A stretch of DNA of 64,000 nucleotides, taken from assembly GCF_021729145.1 (NCBI RefSeq), contig NZ_JAJSLW010000004.1, forward strand, positions 306,453 to 370,452. The letters run 5' to 3'. A model generated the notes under the pieces. That model saw only the letters and a list, made by a program, of their open reading frames with translations, did not search any database and was not told the origin of the DNA. The position numbers were made by a program, and so were the translations under genes. Numbering within the stretch: the stretch's first letter is position 1; each line of letters starts with the position of its first letter. Source of the DNA: Membranihabitans maritimus (lineage in GTDB: Bacteria; Bacteroidota; Bacteroidia; Chitinophagales; Saprospiraceae). Below are positions 7,795-16,838 of the stretch, one piece after another.

Positions 7795-9894
7795 CTATGG
7801 TAATGTATAAGCCACATATGAGTCACCTTTATTTGTGCCCAACTTTGTTCCCCCACAGGCGATTACTACAAATTGCTTCCCATTGACACTGTAGGTACTG
7901 GGGGTCGCAAATCCGGAAGCCGGTAATTTTGTTTCCCATAGTAATTCCCCGGACCGCTTTTTGTAAGCCCTGAATTTATTATCCCTGGTTGCAGCAATAA
8001 ACAGCAAACCTCCTGCTGTCACTACCGGCCCTCCGTAGTTTTCTGTGCCAGTATGAGCACTGTTTTCTCCAGACAAACCTTCGAAATTACCCAGGGGTAT
8101 TTGCCACTGATGTTCACCTGTGTTCAGATCAATAGCCGTAAGCTGTCCCCAGGGAGGGGCGATGGCGGGCATTCCTTTACTATCCAGAAATTTATTATAA
8201 CCATCAAACTTCCAGGGAAGCTTTTCTTCAAGTGCTAACTCATTGTCGATAATGGGCCCCTCTACTTTTTCTTCGTCTAGTAAAAATGAAATCAACGCCT
8301 GCTTTTCAAGACCTCTAATTTGGGGAAATCCAGGCATCATGCCCTGTCCTTTGGATATAATATTAGTTACTTTTTCTCTTCCCATCCTGGAACTTAAATT
8401 TTCCAGGGATGGATACCCACTATCGGGATTACCAGAACGATCTTCCAAATGGCAAGAGCTACAATTCAGCTTATATACTTGCTCCCCCGGACTACGCCCC
8501 ACATATTTTTCACTATCTTCAGTTCTACTCAATGTAAAAAGCCAGGCCATTTCATTTGAATTCACGTACATTACACCCTCCTTATCAACTGCGGCCCCTC
8601 CCCATTCAGCCCCTCCGTCACAACCAGGAAACAGTATTGTAGGCTGTTCGCTTAAAGGTATAAAAGGTCCATTATTGGCACTATTAAATACAGCCAACAG
8701 GGAATCGTAATCTTCTGAATATGAATTCAGATCTTTGGATGTCAGTGTTTGACGACTAAATGGTCGGGGGCGTTGTGGTATGGGCTGAGTAGGCCAGGCA
8801 GCTTCACCTTCAATTTCCGATTTAGGAACAGGTATTTCATCAATCGGGTAAACCGGCTCTCCAGTTTCCCTGTCAAATACATACACGTATCCGGTTTTAG
8901 TTATTTGGGCTACTACGTCAATTTTTTCTCCATTCCTTTCAATAGTCAATAAATTGGGTGGGGCAGGCAGGTCGCGATCCCACAAATCATGATGAACAAT
9001 TTGATAATGCCAAATCTTTTCACCTGTATTGGCATCCAGGGCCAATAATGTATTCGCAAACAGATTTTCCCCGTGTCGGTTCCCCCCATAAAAATCGAAA
9101 GCTGCCGACCCCGTAGGCACATAAATAATTTCCCGAACTTTATCGACAGACATACCAGACCAATTATTAGCTCCTCCGATCAAATCATGCTTATAGGCTT
9201 CTTCCGGCCAGGTTTCATGTCCATCTTCTCCCGGAAGTGGGATCGTCCTGAAAACCCACGCCAAAGCCCCCGTTTTTACATTAAATGCCTGGATAAACCC
9301 CGATGCAGATTTTCCCCTCTCACTTACAACAATAGGCATAACAATCAAATCTTTGAAAATGGTACCTGGTGTTCTTGAATTCACGTATTTATCTTCAATA
9401 TTTTGCCCCAAGCCACTTTTCAGACTAATGCGTCCGGCCTGACCGAAGGATGCAATGGGGGTACCCGTTTTGGCATCCAAAGCATATAACCACTCATCAT
9501 ATGTATATAATATTCGAGAATCCTTTCCTTCTTTCCAATGGCTTACCCCCCGGCTTCTCAAATAACTCTTTTCATCAGAAGGGGAAAATTTCCATCGTTC
9601 CGTCCCCGTTTCCGCATCCAGGGCAAAAACCTCACATGTGGCTGTAGTCCCGAACAACACACCATCAACGATTATTGGATTGCATTGAATTTCTCCAGAA
9701 TCCAGGGTATGGTATTCCCAGGCCCTCTTGAGCTTTGTAACATTACTTGTATCGATTTCAGACAATGGAGAATAGTGATCCCTCAAAGGGCTCCCTAAAT
9801 AATGAGACCAGTCCGTATTATTTCCCGTTTCAGGTTTACAGGAAAAAAAACTTATAAAAGGTAGGAAAATTAAAAAAAGAGCGATCTCCCTCAT
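7795..9894 (-). CDS. PQQ-dependent dehydrogenase with cytochrome c site (lipoprotein)
   Basis: 699 residues. A lipoprotein signal ends at FFSC. The body is an eight-bladed quinoprotein propeller with repeated tryptophan-docking motifs (ALDAETGTERWKF, ALDANTGEKIWHY, AIDLNTGEHQWQI). Around residues 470-560 a small cytochrome c domain is inserted, with haem motif CSSCH and a downstream methionine (GMMPGFPQI). This build matches membrane-anchored quinoprotein glucose or alcohol dehydrogenases, which oxidise sugars or alcohols in the periplasm and pass electrons to the respiratory chain. The substrate cannot be read from the sequence. The hydrolase gene lies 63 bp upstream on the same strand, so the two may be co-transcribed. 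Confidence 0.88.
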   Translation of the reverse strand: MREIALFLIFLPFISFFSCKPETGNNTDWSHYLGSPLRDHYSPLSEIDTSNVTKLKRAWEYHTLDSGEIQCNPIIVDGVLFGTTATCEVFALDAETGTERWKFSPSDEKSYLRSRGVSHWKEGKDSRILYTYDEWLYALDAKTGTPIASFGQAGRISLKSGLGQNIEDKYVNSRTPGTIFKDLIVMPIVVSERGKSASGFIQAFNVKTGALAWVFRTIPLPGEDGHETWPEEAYKHDLIGGANNWSGMSVDKVREIIYVPTGSAAFDFYGGNRHGENLFANTLLALDANTGEKIWHYQIVHHDLWDRDLPAPPNLLTIERNGEKIDVVAQITKTGYVYVFDRETGEPVYPIDEIPVPKSEIEGEAAWPTQPIPQRPRPFSRQTLTSKDLNSYSEDYDSLLAVFNSANNGPFIPLSEQPTILFPGCDGGAEWGGAAVDKEGVMYVNSNEMAWLFTLSRTEDSEKYVGRSPGEQVYKLNCSSCHLEDRSGNPDSGYPSLENLSSRMGREKVTNIISKGQGMMPGFPQIRGLEKQALISFLLDEEKVEGPIIDNELALEEKLPWKFDGYNKFLDSKGMPAIAPPWGQLTAIDLNTGEHQWQIPLGNFEGLSGENSAHTGTENYGGPVVTAGGLLFIAATRDNKFRAYKKRSGELLWETKLPASGFATPSTYSVNGKQFVVIACGGTKLGTNKGDSYVAYTLP

Positions 9895-9957
9895 ATTATT
9901 TTTTCAACTTTAAATACAATGAAATTTACAACCATTCAAATATATAATACATAATTT

Positions 9958-11103
9958 CTATTTTAAAAAATACTCAAAAAACAAATATATAACCGAATTC
10001 GACTGTTCATTCGGAGAGTGATCAGGACGATTGGTCATTGCCACGCGATTTTCATATCCTAATAATTCATTTACCTTCCGGGTATGGTTCAAAGGAATCC
10101 ACTGCTCTACAGGATCTTCAGAACCACCCGATACCAAAAATGGCCGTGGTGCCGATAAAGCATGCAATTCCTGGAGATTGTATCCTTCCCGGATGAGCTT
10201 AGGGTACAAACCTTCTGCCGGATTTTCTTTGGTAATAAGGCCCCTTTCACGCCATGGTTTTGGATGATATCCAAGATACCAGGGCTCCCAATAATTGATA
10301 CTCGGTCGATCGTTTTGAAAAACTATTCCGGGGTCCGACCAGGCACTACATGCAAATTTATCAAATAAACACGACGCAAACATTGCCCATTTCCCGCCAA
10401 AAGAATGCCCCATTATACCAATCCTATCAGAATCTACTTCAGGTCTTTTGGACAAGGCATACCAGGCATTTGCAGCAGCATATCCCAGCATCGACAGCGG
10501 TTCCACTTCCGCATTTTTTATGTTGGGATAGTAGAGGGAATACGTTTTGGCTTCAGAAGCTTCACTTGTTCCTAACGAAAGAGTCACAAAACCTCTTTTT
10601 GCCAATTGATAAGCAAAATCCCTGTGTGGACTCTTACCTTCTCCAATGGCTGTTTCCGGTTCGTAATATACAGTAATCACTGCAGGTCGCTTTCCTTTAC
10701 CATCGGGAATCAATAAATACCCTTTTGTGGTTTCATTTGGTGTCCATTTGAATGTAACTGTATGTTGAATAAAATTTTCCCTGCGTTGACTTTCGGTAAT
10801 TGTAAATTCCTGATCTTTGATAAAAGGCGGCCACTCTCCCATCATTTCCATCCATTGCTCCTTAATTTCACGTCTTCTATCCCCCCATTCTTTCGCGGTC
10901 CCCACACTTTCCCCATCGTAAAATTGAAGCGGAGACCTGAAATCCCCAAATTCGCTTTTCAATTTTTCCGGAGGAATAAAGTAAGTGTCAATCTCTTTCC
11001 AGATTTCCTTTTTTGACAAGCTAGATGACTGCTGGCATTTTCCAGCAGGAACACATAAAAGGAAAAATATTCCCCCCAAAAAAATCCGTAGATGCATCGC
11101 CAT
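9958..11103 (-). CDS. Secreted alpha/beta hydrolase, acetyl-xylan-esterase/dienelactone-hydrolase type
   Basis: 381 residues with a signal peptide (FFLLCVPAGKCQ). The nucleophile elbow is GHSFGG (Ser in RIGIMGHSFGGKWAMFAS). The acid and base are likely in SGGSEDPVEQW and the RPDHSPNE segment. The fold and length resemble the acetyl xylan esterase/glucuronoyl esterase-like group. It probably removes an ester group from a polysaccharide in the periplasm or outside the cell. It is divergent from the BNR gene across a region that carries a perfect palindromic operator, and lies just upstream of the quinoprotein dehydrogenase. Confidence 0.75.
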   Translation of the reverse strand: MAMHLRIFLGGIFFLLCVPAGKCQQSSSLSKKEIWKEIDTYFIPPEKLKSEFGDFRSPLQFYDGESVGTAKEWGDRRREIKEQWMEMMGEWPPFIKDQEFTITESQRRENFIQHTVTFKWTPNETTKGYLLIPDGKGKRPAVITVYYEPETAIGEGKSPHRDFAYQLAKRGFVTLSLGTSEASEAKTYSLYYPNIKNAEVEPLSMLGYAAANAWYALSKRPEVDSDRIGIMGHSFGGKWAMFASCLFDKFACSAWSDPGIVFQNDRPSINYWEPWYLGYHPKPWRERGLITKENPAEGLYPKLIREGYNLQELHALSAPRPFLVSGGSEDPVEQWIPLNHTRKVNELLGYENRVAMTNRPDHSPNEQSNSVIYLFFEYFLK

Positions 11104-11141
11104 AATTCAATTTTCAATAAAATTAAAAATTTAATCAAAAC

Positions 11142-11157
11142 TCGGTAACGTTACCGA
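11142..11157. promoter_or_regulatory. LacI/GalR-type operator palindrome
   Basis: A 16-bp perfect palindrome with core CGGTAACGTTACCG (11143-11156) lies in the 107-bp divergent region between the hydrolase and BNR genes. The central CG and symmetric GTAAC/GTTAC halves are typical of LacI-family operators. No LacI-family gene is in the window, so the regulator would be encoded elsewhere. It could control both directions. Confidence 0.6.
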
Positions 11158-11210
11158 TCTATTTTTTATATTAGTTTCACAATTTATTAAACACTAATTC
11201 TCTTAATAAG

Positions 11211-12527
11211 ATGGTCAATGTAAACGTATACACTTTATTATTTTTTTTACTAATATCTGTCTCCGGGCAAAGCCAAAAGATTCAAACACTCACTGAAAAT
11301 GGTGCCTGGTGCTGGTTTAGTGACCCCAGAGCTATTTATGCAGGTCCGGAACACGAAAAGATCATTACCGGTTGGGTCACTGCAGAAGGAGATATCGAGG
11401 TAGCCAGTATTGATCTTAATTCCGATCAGACAGATTCAAAAATTTTATACCCGGAATTACAGGTCGATGACCACGACAATCCGGCATTCATCGAATTACC
11501 CGACCACAGGATTCTGACCATGTATACCTGGCATGGAGGGAATAATGGTGTTATTAGAAATACTACTACTAAGCCACTGGATATAAATTCATTCGGAAAT
11601 AATATAATCTTCAAACCCCGCACTGACGAACTCGTAAAAAAATATGTACGTGAAACGTATACCTATGCTAATCCTTTCCGGTTATCTCAAGAAAACAATA
11701 CCTTGTACGCTTTTGGCAGGTGGATAGGATACAAACCTAATATGATTACTTCTACTGATAACGGCACTACATGGTCTGATCCCCAGGTAGTGATTACTTC
11801 CAAAAATCTGGACACCAACAATAGACCTTACGTAAAGTACTACTCAGACGGGGGATCAAAAATACACTTGATTTTTACCGATGGCCACCCGGCCGTAGAA
11901 CCATTAAACTCTGTTTACTATTGTTACTATGAAAAGGGGGCTTTTTGGAAAGCCAATGGAGATAAGATCTGCACGGTTGAAGAACTCCCTTTTCATCCAG
12001 AAGATGCTTCAATGGTATACAAAGCCACAGAAAAAACAGGAAGAGCATGGATATTTGATATCACAGTAGACGATACAGGAAGGCCCGTAATAGCTTATTC
12101 CCGTTATCCCAGGGTCAAACAACACGATTATCACTACGCCGTATATACCGGGGCTGAGTGGGAAGATCACAAAATCATTTATTCGGGTCCCTGGTTTCCG
12201 GAAGACGTACATGGCGAAAGACAACGGGAATTAAACTATTCAGGGGGATTGACAATTGATCCTTCTCAACCCAACATCATTTACTTTTCGCACGTTGTCG
12301 ACGGGATATTTGAAATATCCAGAGGGGAAACTTATAATTTTGGGAAAAATTGGTCTTTCACCCCTGTTACCAGAAATTCGGAATTCGATAACGTAAGGCC
12401 TTTTGTTCCTAAATACAAAGATAAAAATGACCCTACTATACTATTATGGATGCAAAACAAATCTTATATTCACTATACTGATTATGATTCAAAAATCTTA
12501 TACACTAAATTTTTAAAAGATCAATAG
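11211..12527 (+). CDS. Secreted BNR-4 family protein, possible polysaccharide lyase or glycan-binding propeller
   Basis: 438 residues with signal peptide (LLFFLLISVSGQSQ). The N-terminal ENGAWCWFSDPRAIY and several SxDxGxTW-like blades (ITSTDNGTTWSDPQVV) mark the BNR-4 group of beta-propellers. This group includes PL24-type ulvan lyases as well as uncharacterised propellers. Catalytic residues cannot be assigned by eye. With the esterase-like hydrolase and sugar-oxidising enzyme next door and a shared LacI-type operator, a role in breaking down a (marine) polysaccharide is a reasonable inference. Confidence 0.75.
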   Translation: MVNVNVYTLLFFLLISVSGQSQKIQTLTENGAWCWFSDPRAIYAGPEHEKIITGWVTAEGDIEVASIDLNSDQTDSKILYPELQVDDHDNPAFIELPDHRILTMYTWHGGNNGVIRNTTTKPLDINSFGNNIIFKPRTDELVKKYVRETYTYANPFRLSQENNTLYAFGRWIGYKPNMITSTDNGTTWSDPQVVITSKNLDTNNRPYVKYYSDGGSKIHLIFTDGHPAVEPLNSVYYCYYEKGAFWKANGDKICTVEELPFHPEDASMVYKATEKTGRAWIFDITVDDTGRPVIAYSRYPRVKQHDYHYAVYTGAEWEDHKIIYSGPWFPEDVHGERQRELNYSGGLTIDPSQPNIIYFSHVVDGIFEISRGETYNFGKNWSFTPVTRNSEFDNVRPFVPKYKDKNDPTILLWMQNKSYIHYTDYDSKILYTKFLKDQ

Positions 12528-12544
12528 CTGTTTTTTCATTCGAA

Positions 12545-13150
12545 ATGAAATCACCAACTATGATGAAGAATAAACTACAACGCGATATCATATTGGGGAT
12601 AAAGGCCGGAAACTACGTCATGTTCAATCGTCTGATAGACATGTATGCCAATCGGTTAATCTCATTTTGTTACTCATTTTGTAAATCAAAAGAGGAAGCA
12701 GAGGAACTGTCTCAGGACGTATTTATAAAAGTCTGGCAGAACAGAAAATTACTCAACGAAAATAAAAATATAGATAATTATATATATACCATAGCCAGGA
12801 ATAAATGCATTAACCACCTTAAGTCTGCCGGCAACCAATACAAAATCAAAAAGATATTCGTCGAGGAAGACCTGTATCAGGCCAATCCTTCCTCGTTAAA
12901 TGACATCATATTCAACGAATATTTTTCAATTGCCAAGGAAGCGGTAGATCAATTGCCTGAAAGATGTAAAGAGGTGTATACTTTGAGTAGAATCGACGGC
13001 CTCAAGAATAGAGACATAGCCCAAAGATTGGGAATATCCGTAAATACGGTACGTGCTCAAATCGTCAAGTCTAATGCCTTTATTAAAAATTACCTTCGGG
13101 AAAAAACAGACCTGGTCATCTCTATTGTAATATTTTTCTTTTACCTGTAA
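12545..13150 (+). CDS. ECF RNA polymerase sigma factor (Bacteroidota sigma-70 family)
   Basis: 201 residues. Region 2 is seen in FCKSKEEAEELSQDVFIKVW and YIYTIARNKCINHLK. Region 4 is seen in QLPERCKEVYTLSRIDGLKN followed by the helix-turn-helix IAQRLGISVNTVRAQIVK. The C-terminus ends in a hydrophobic stretch (LVISIVIFFFYL), as is common in this family. In Bacteroidota such factors usually pair with a FecR anti-sigma factor beside a SusC/D system; none is present here. It starts 17 bp after the BNR gene and lies just ahead of the polysaccharide region, so it may control either. Confidence 0.9.
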   Translation: MKSPTMMKNKLQRDIILGIKAGNYVMFNRLIDMYANRLISFCYSFCKSKEEAEELSQDVFIKVWQNRKLLNENKNIDNYIYTIARNKCINHLKSAGNQYKIKKIFVEEDLYQANPSSLNDIIFNEYFSIAKEAVDQLPERCKEVYTLSRIDGLKNRDIAQRLGISVNTVRAQIVKSNAFIKNYLREKTDLVISIVIFFFYL

Positions 13151-13308
13151 GTTGTCTTAATAAAGGTCAAAAACAAAATAAGACCGTTTAATTTCAGTTC
13201 TAATGTTTTGTAAATAAAATCTACTTCATTATTGTGGTTAAAAGAGGTTTTTTTAGATATTGAGAATTGGTACCACAAATTAAAAATTTTGAGCCCAACC
13301 GAGAAAAT

Positions 13309-14379
13309 ATGTATGACATCATATTGAGTTTTATAACAGCCTTAGTTGTCACTTTCTACGCCATTCCCTCTATTATTAAAGTTGCCAAAATAAAGCAACT
13401 TGTAGATATGCCGGGAGAACGTCGAAGTCATGACGAGATAACTCCATCCCTCGGAGGCATTGCTATTTTTGCGGGGGTGTTATTTTCTATTGTTCTCTGG
13501 ACCCCTTTTAATTTATTTGGAGACTTGCAATATATACTTTGTGCCTTTACCATAATATTTCTGATTGGGGTAAAAGACGATATTGTACCTATAAGTCCGA
13601 AAAAAAAGTTTGCAGGGGAAATTTTTGCTGCCATCATTTTAGTCACCAAGTCCAACATCAGGTTAACCAGTTTTCACGGCCTTTTCGGAATCTACGAAAT
13701 ACCGTTTTGGTTTAGTTTTATTGTTAGTATGGTCACGATATTATTAATTATTAATGCATTTAATTTAATTGACGGAATAAATGGATTGACGGGCTGCATT
13801 ACTGTTTTGATTACAAGCTTTATGTCCGCCTGGTTTTTTCTGGTTGACCACCTTGCCTTATCACTAATAGCATTTAGCACCGCAGGTGCCTGCATCGCTT
13901 TTTTGTATTATAATATGACACCGGCCAAAATATTTATGGGAGATACAGGTGCCCTGTTCATCGGGTTGATATGTTCCATTTTGAGCATTCAATTTATTGA
14001 AGTAAACAACGTTATTGATGAATCCAGATTTGCCATACATTCTGCCCCGGTGGTAGCAATCGGTATTCTCGCTATCCCCGTTTTTGACACTTTAAGAGTA
14101 TTTTCTATTCGAATTCTTAAAGGGCGCTCCCCTTTTACTGCTGACCGGCAACATATTCACCATATGATGGTTGACGCAGGATTTACCCATATGGTATCTT
14201 CGGTAATTCTTACAGCATTTAATGCCCTAATTATATATATGGTGTTATCACTCCAAAATCTTAATATTAATTTTCTTTTGGCCATCCTTATCGGAACAAT
14301 GGTCATTTTTACAACCATATTATTTTATGCTTCCCGCCCAGAGAACATTCCTTCAAAAGGAACAGAAATAACCAAATGA
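13309..14379 (+). CDS. wecA: WecA/MraY-family undecaprenyl-phosphate sugar-1-phosphate transferase
   Basis: About 356 residues from the ATG at 13309; a TTG start at 13267 would add 14 residues. It is polytopic with about ten membrane segments. Family motifs are present: DMPGERRSHD near the start, NLIDGINGLTG (Mg-binding aspartate), FMGDTGALFIG, and the basic RQHIHHMM loop that recognises the sugar nucleotide in WecA-type enzymes. It likely transfers HexNAc-1-P from a UDP-sugar to undecaprenyl phosphate, starting each polysaccharide repeat unit. It is the only initiating transferase seen in the cluster. The gene name marks the family rather than proven substrate. Confidence 0.85.
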   Translation: MYDIILSFITALVVTFYAIPSIIKVAKIKQLVDMPGERRSHDEITPSLGGIAIFAGVLFSIVLWTPFNLFGDLQYILCAFTIIFLIGVKDDIVPISPKKKFAGEIFAAIILVTKSNIRLTSFHGLFGIYEIPFWFSFIVSMVTILLIINAFNLIDGINGLTGCITVLITSFMSAWFFLVDHLALSLIAFSTAGACIAFLYYNMTPAKIFMGDTGALFIGLICSILSIQFIEVNNVIDESRFAIHSAPVVAIGILAIPVFDTLRVFSIRILKGRSPFTADRQHIHHMMVDAGFTHMVSSVILTAFNALIIYMVLSLQNLNINFLLAILIGTMVIFTTILFYASRPENIPSKGTEITK

Positions 14380-14725
14380 ATTAAAACTTATAGTTGCAGA
14401 AATTTTCACAATTCATTTGCGTTCATAAATTTGTTTGTAGTAACAAATTCGGTCAATCTTGATTTGAAATTATTACCTTGAGTTGCTTAAAAAGCATAGT
14501 AAATAAGGTGCTGCGAAGGGTAATTAAACGATCTAAATATTTTGAATTACTAAATTCAAAATATAATAAGATATCGCAAAGTCAATATTTTAGATTTTGC
14601 AAAAGCAAAACACAATTTATTATTAATCAAAGTGTTTTGAAAAATTTATTATTTATAACTTTCCATAAGTTGATTCGACATATGGACGGCGGAGCCATGT
14701 TTGATCACCAAAAAAGAATTTGAAA
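14380..14725 (+). other. 346-bp gap before rmlA with -7 box and short hairpin
   Basis: No convincing gene here. A TAAATTTG box (14426-14433) matches the Bacteroidota -7 consensus but lacks a well-placed TTG. An inverted repeat AATTTGTT/AACAAATT with a 6-nt loop (14428-14449) overlaps the box and could be an operator or a chance feature of AT-rich DNA. The rest is very AT-rich. Confidence 0.35.
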
Positions 14726-15592
14726 ATGAAAGGGATTATCTTAGCCGGAGGTTCGGGAACCCGACTTTACCCCATTACCAAAGCCATTTCTAAACAGTTG
14801 ATGCCTATTTATGATAAACCAATGATATACTATCCCTTATCTATATTGATGTTGGCAGGGATAAAAGACATATTAATTATAACGACACCAGAAGACCATA
14901 ACGCTTTTAAAAATTTATTGGGGTCAGGTGAAAGTCTCGGGTGCCATTTCCAGTACGCCGTTCAAGAAGTTCCTAACGGACTTGCTCAGGCCTTTGTAAT
15001 TGGCGAAGAATTTGTAGGAGAGGATAAAGTTGCTTTAGTCCTCGGCGATAATATTTTTTACGGCAGCGGATTGAGCAAATTATTACAATCTTGTAATGAT
15101 GTAGAAGGAGCGTACGTTTTTGCCTATTCAGTAAAAGATCCCCAACGATACGGAGTCGTAGACTTTGATGAAAATCATAAAGTAAAATCAATTGAGGAAA
15201 AACCCAAAAACCCAAAATCTAATTTTGCGGTACCCGGACTTTATTTTTATGATAACCGGGTAATTGAAATCGCTAAACATTTAAAACCTTCTGCAAGGGG
15301 GGAATATGAGATCACAGATGTCAATAAAGCTTACCTTGAAAGAAATGAATTGAGTGTAGCTGTTATGAACAGGGGGACAGCCTGGCTGGATACAGGTACT
15401 TTTGAATCCCTTCATGATGCCTCCGAATTTGTCAGGGTTATTGAACATCGGCAAGATTTCAAGATCGGTTGTATTGAAGAAGTTGCATATAGAATGGGAT
15501 TCATTGATAAAGATCAACTATTGGAATTAGCCAAGCCACTATTAAAAAGTGGTTATGGGAAGTACTTGCAGCGAATTGGGGAAGCTTTTTAA
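14726..15592 (+). CDS. rmlA: Glucose-1-phosphate thymidylyltransferase
   Basis: About 288 residues from ATG 14726; the frame also allows TTG 14720. It has the nucleotidyltransferase signature [14 protein letters not shown] followed by [19 protein letters not shown], the LGDNIFYG loop and the late [12 protein letters not shown] segment. It makes dTDP-glucose from glucose-1-phosphate and dTTP, the first step toward 6-deoxy sugars. rmlB follows after 182 bp. rmlC and rmlD are not in this window, so the dTDP-4-keto-6-deoxyglucose made here may go to the VioA-like aminotransferase rather than to rhamnose. Confidence 0.96.
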   Translation: MKGIILAGGSGTRLYPITKAISKQLMPIYDKPMIYYPLSILMLAGIKDILIITTPEDHNAFKNLLGSGESLGCHFQYAVQEVPNGLAQAFVIGEEFVGEDKVALVLGDNIFYGSGLSKLLQSCNDVEGAYVFAYSVKDPQRYGVVDFDENHKVKSIEEKPKNPKSNFAVPGLYFYDNRVIEIAKHLKPSARGEYEITDVNKAYLERNELSVAVMNRGTAWLDTGTFESLHDASEFVRVIEHRQDFKIGCIEEVAYRMGFIDKDQLLELAKPLLKSGYGKYLQRIGEAF

Positions 15593-15774
15593 TAAAGAGT
15601 ACCCAGGTATCATTATTTATTAGACCTTTAAGCAATCATGCCCTTTAGACATAGCTACAAATTCGAATTTCGAGTATTTAGAAAATGGGATAAAATTAAT
15701 TTTCTCCTGTCTAATCGAATTGTAAAACTATAATCAATTTTAAAATAAAGCGTTACTATTAAAATTTAATCTTA

Positions 15775-16836
15775 ATGGAGAAAAATATCTTGATTACCGG
15801 AGGAGCAGGATTTATAGGTTCGCATGTTGTACGGCAATTTGTCAACAAATATCCCCAGTACATGGTGTACAACCTTGACGCTCTTACCTATGCCGGGAAT
15901 TTACATAATGTAGCTGACCTGGAAAGTGCTCCGAATTATGAATTTATCCACGCTGATATAACTGATTTGGGAAAAATGAGAGAAATTTTCAACATGAAAA
16001 ACATTTCCCATGTTATTCATCTCGCAGCGGAATCTCACGTAGACCGTTCCATTTCAGATCCTTTAGTCTTCATAAAATCAAATGTTTTGGGTACTGCCAC
16101 ATTGTTACAGGTGGCTAAGGAAACATGGGAAAAATCCAACACTGATAGTCACTTATTCTATCAGGTCTCTACAGATGAGGTATATGGCTCATTAGAGCTG
16201 GGCAAGGGCTTATTTGAAGAATCCACTGCTTATGATCCGAAGAGTCCTTACTCAGCTTCGAAAGCAAGTGCTGACCATTTGGTTAGAGCCTGGCATCATA
16301 CTTATCGGATGCCCGTTGTTCTCTCCAACTGTTCAAATAATTATGGGCCCAATCAGTTTCCCGAAAAGTTAATTCCATTATTTATAAATAACATTAAAAC
16401 CCAAAAACCACTACCGGTATATGGTAAAGGTGAAAACGTACGCGATTGGTTATATGTTATAGACCATGCCAAAGCAATTGATACGGTATTTCACAGAGGT
16501 GAATTAGGGGAAACTTATAATATTGGTGGACATAATGAATGGTCCAATATCGACCTTATTAAGGTTTTATGTGATACCATGGATGAGAAACTGGGAAGAA
16601 AAAAAGGAACTTCGAGGGCATTGATTACCTATGTGAAAGATCGGGCCGGACATGACTTGAGGTATGCTATCGACGCCACTAAAATAGAAACTGAATTGGG
16701 TTGGGTACCCTCTCTTCAATTCGAAGAAGGTATTGAAAAAACCATTGACTGGTATTTATCCAACGATGAGTGGCTCAGCAATGTCATTGATGGAAGTTAT
16801 CAGGAATATTACCAACAGCAATATAAAGAAGTATAA
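15775..16836 (+). CDS. rmlB: dTDP-glucose 4,6-dehydratase
   Basis: 353 residues, usual length. The NAD-binding motif GGAGFIGSHV is at the start; HLAAESHVDRSI, STDEVYG and the catalytic YSASKASADHLV follow, then NNYGPNQFPEKLIPL and VRDWLYVIDH. It converts dTDP-glucose to dTDP-4-keto-6-deoxyglucose. It ends 2 bp before the SLBB exporter gene, so both are probably on one transcript. Confidence 0.97.
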   Translation: MEKNILITGGAGFIGSHVVRQFVNKYPQYMVYNLDALTYAGNLHNVADLESAPNYEFIHADITDLGKMREIFNMKNISHVIHLAAESHVDRSISDPLVFIKSNVLGTATLLQVAKETWEKSNTDSHLFYQVSTDEVYGSLELGKGLFEESTAYDPKSPYSASKASADHLVRAWHHTYRMPVVLSNCSNNYGPNQFPEKLIPLFINNIKTQKPLPVYGKGENVRDWLYVIDHAKAIDTVFHRGELGETYNIGGHNEWSNIDLIKVLCDTMDEKLGRKKGTSRALITYVKDRAGHDLRYAIDATKIETELGWVPSLQFEEGIEKTIDWYLSNDEWLSNVIDGSYQEYYQQQYKEV

Positions 16837-16838
16837 AT

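Noticed and set aside
14478..14723. 81-codon frame ahead of rmlA
   Set aside because: It needs a TTG start, is rich in Asn/Lys/Ile/Phe as expected for AT-rich non-coding DNA, has no recognisable pattern, and its end overlaps the rmlA start.
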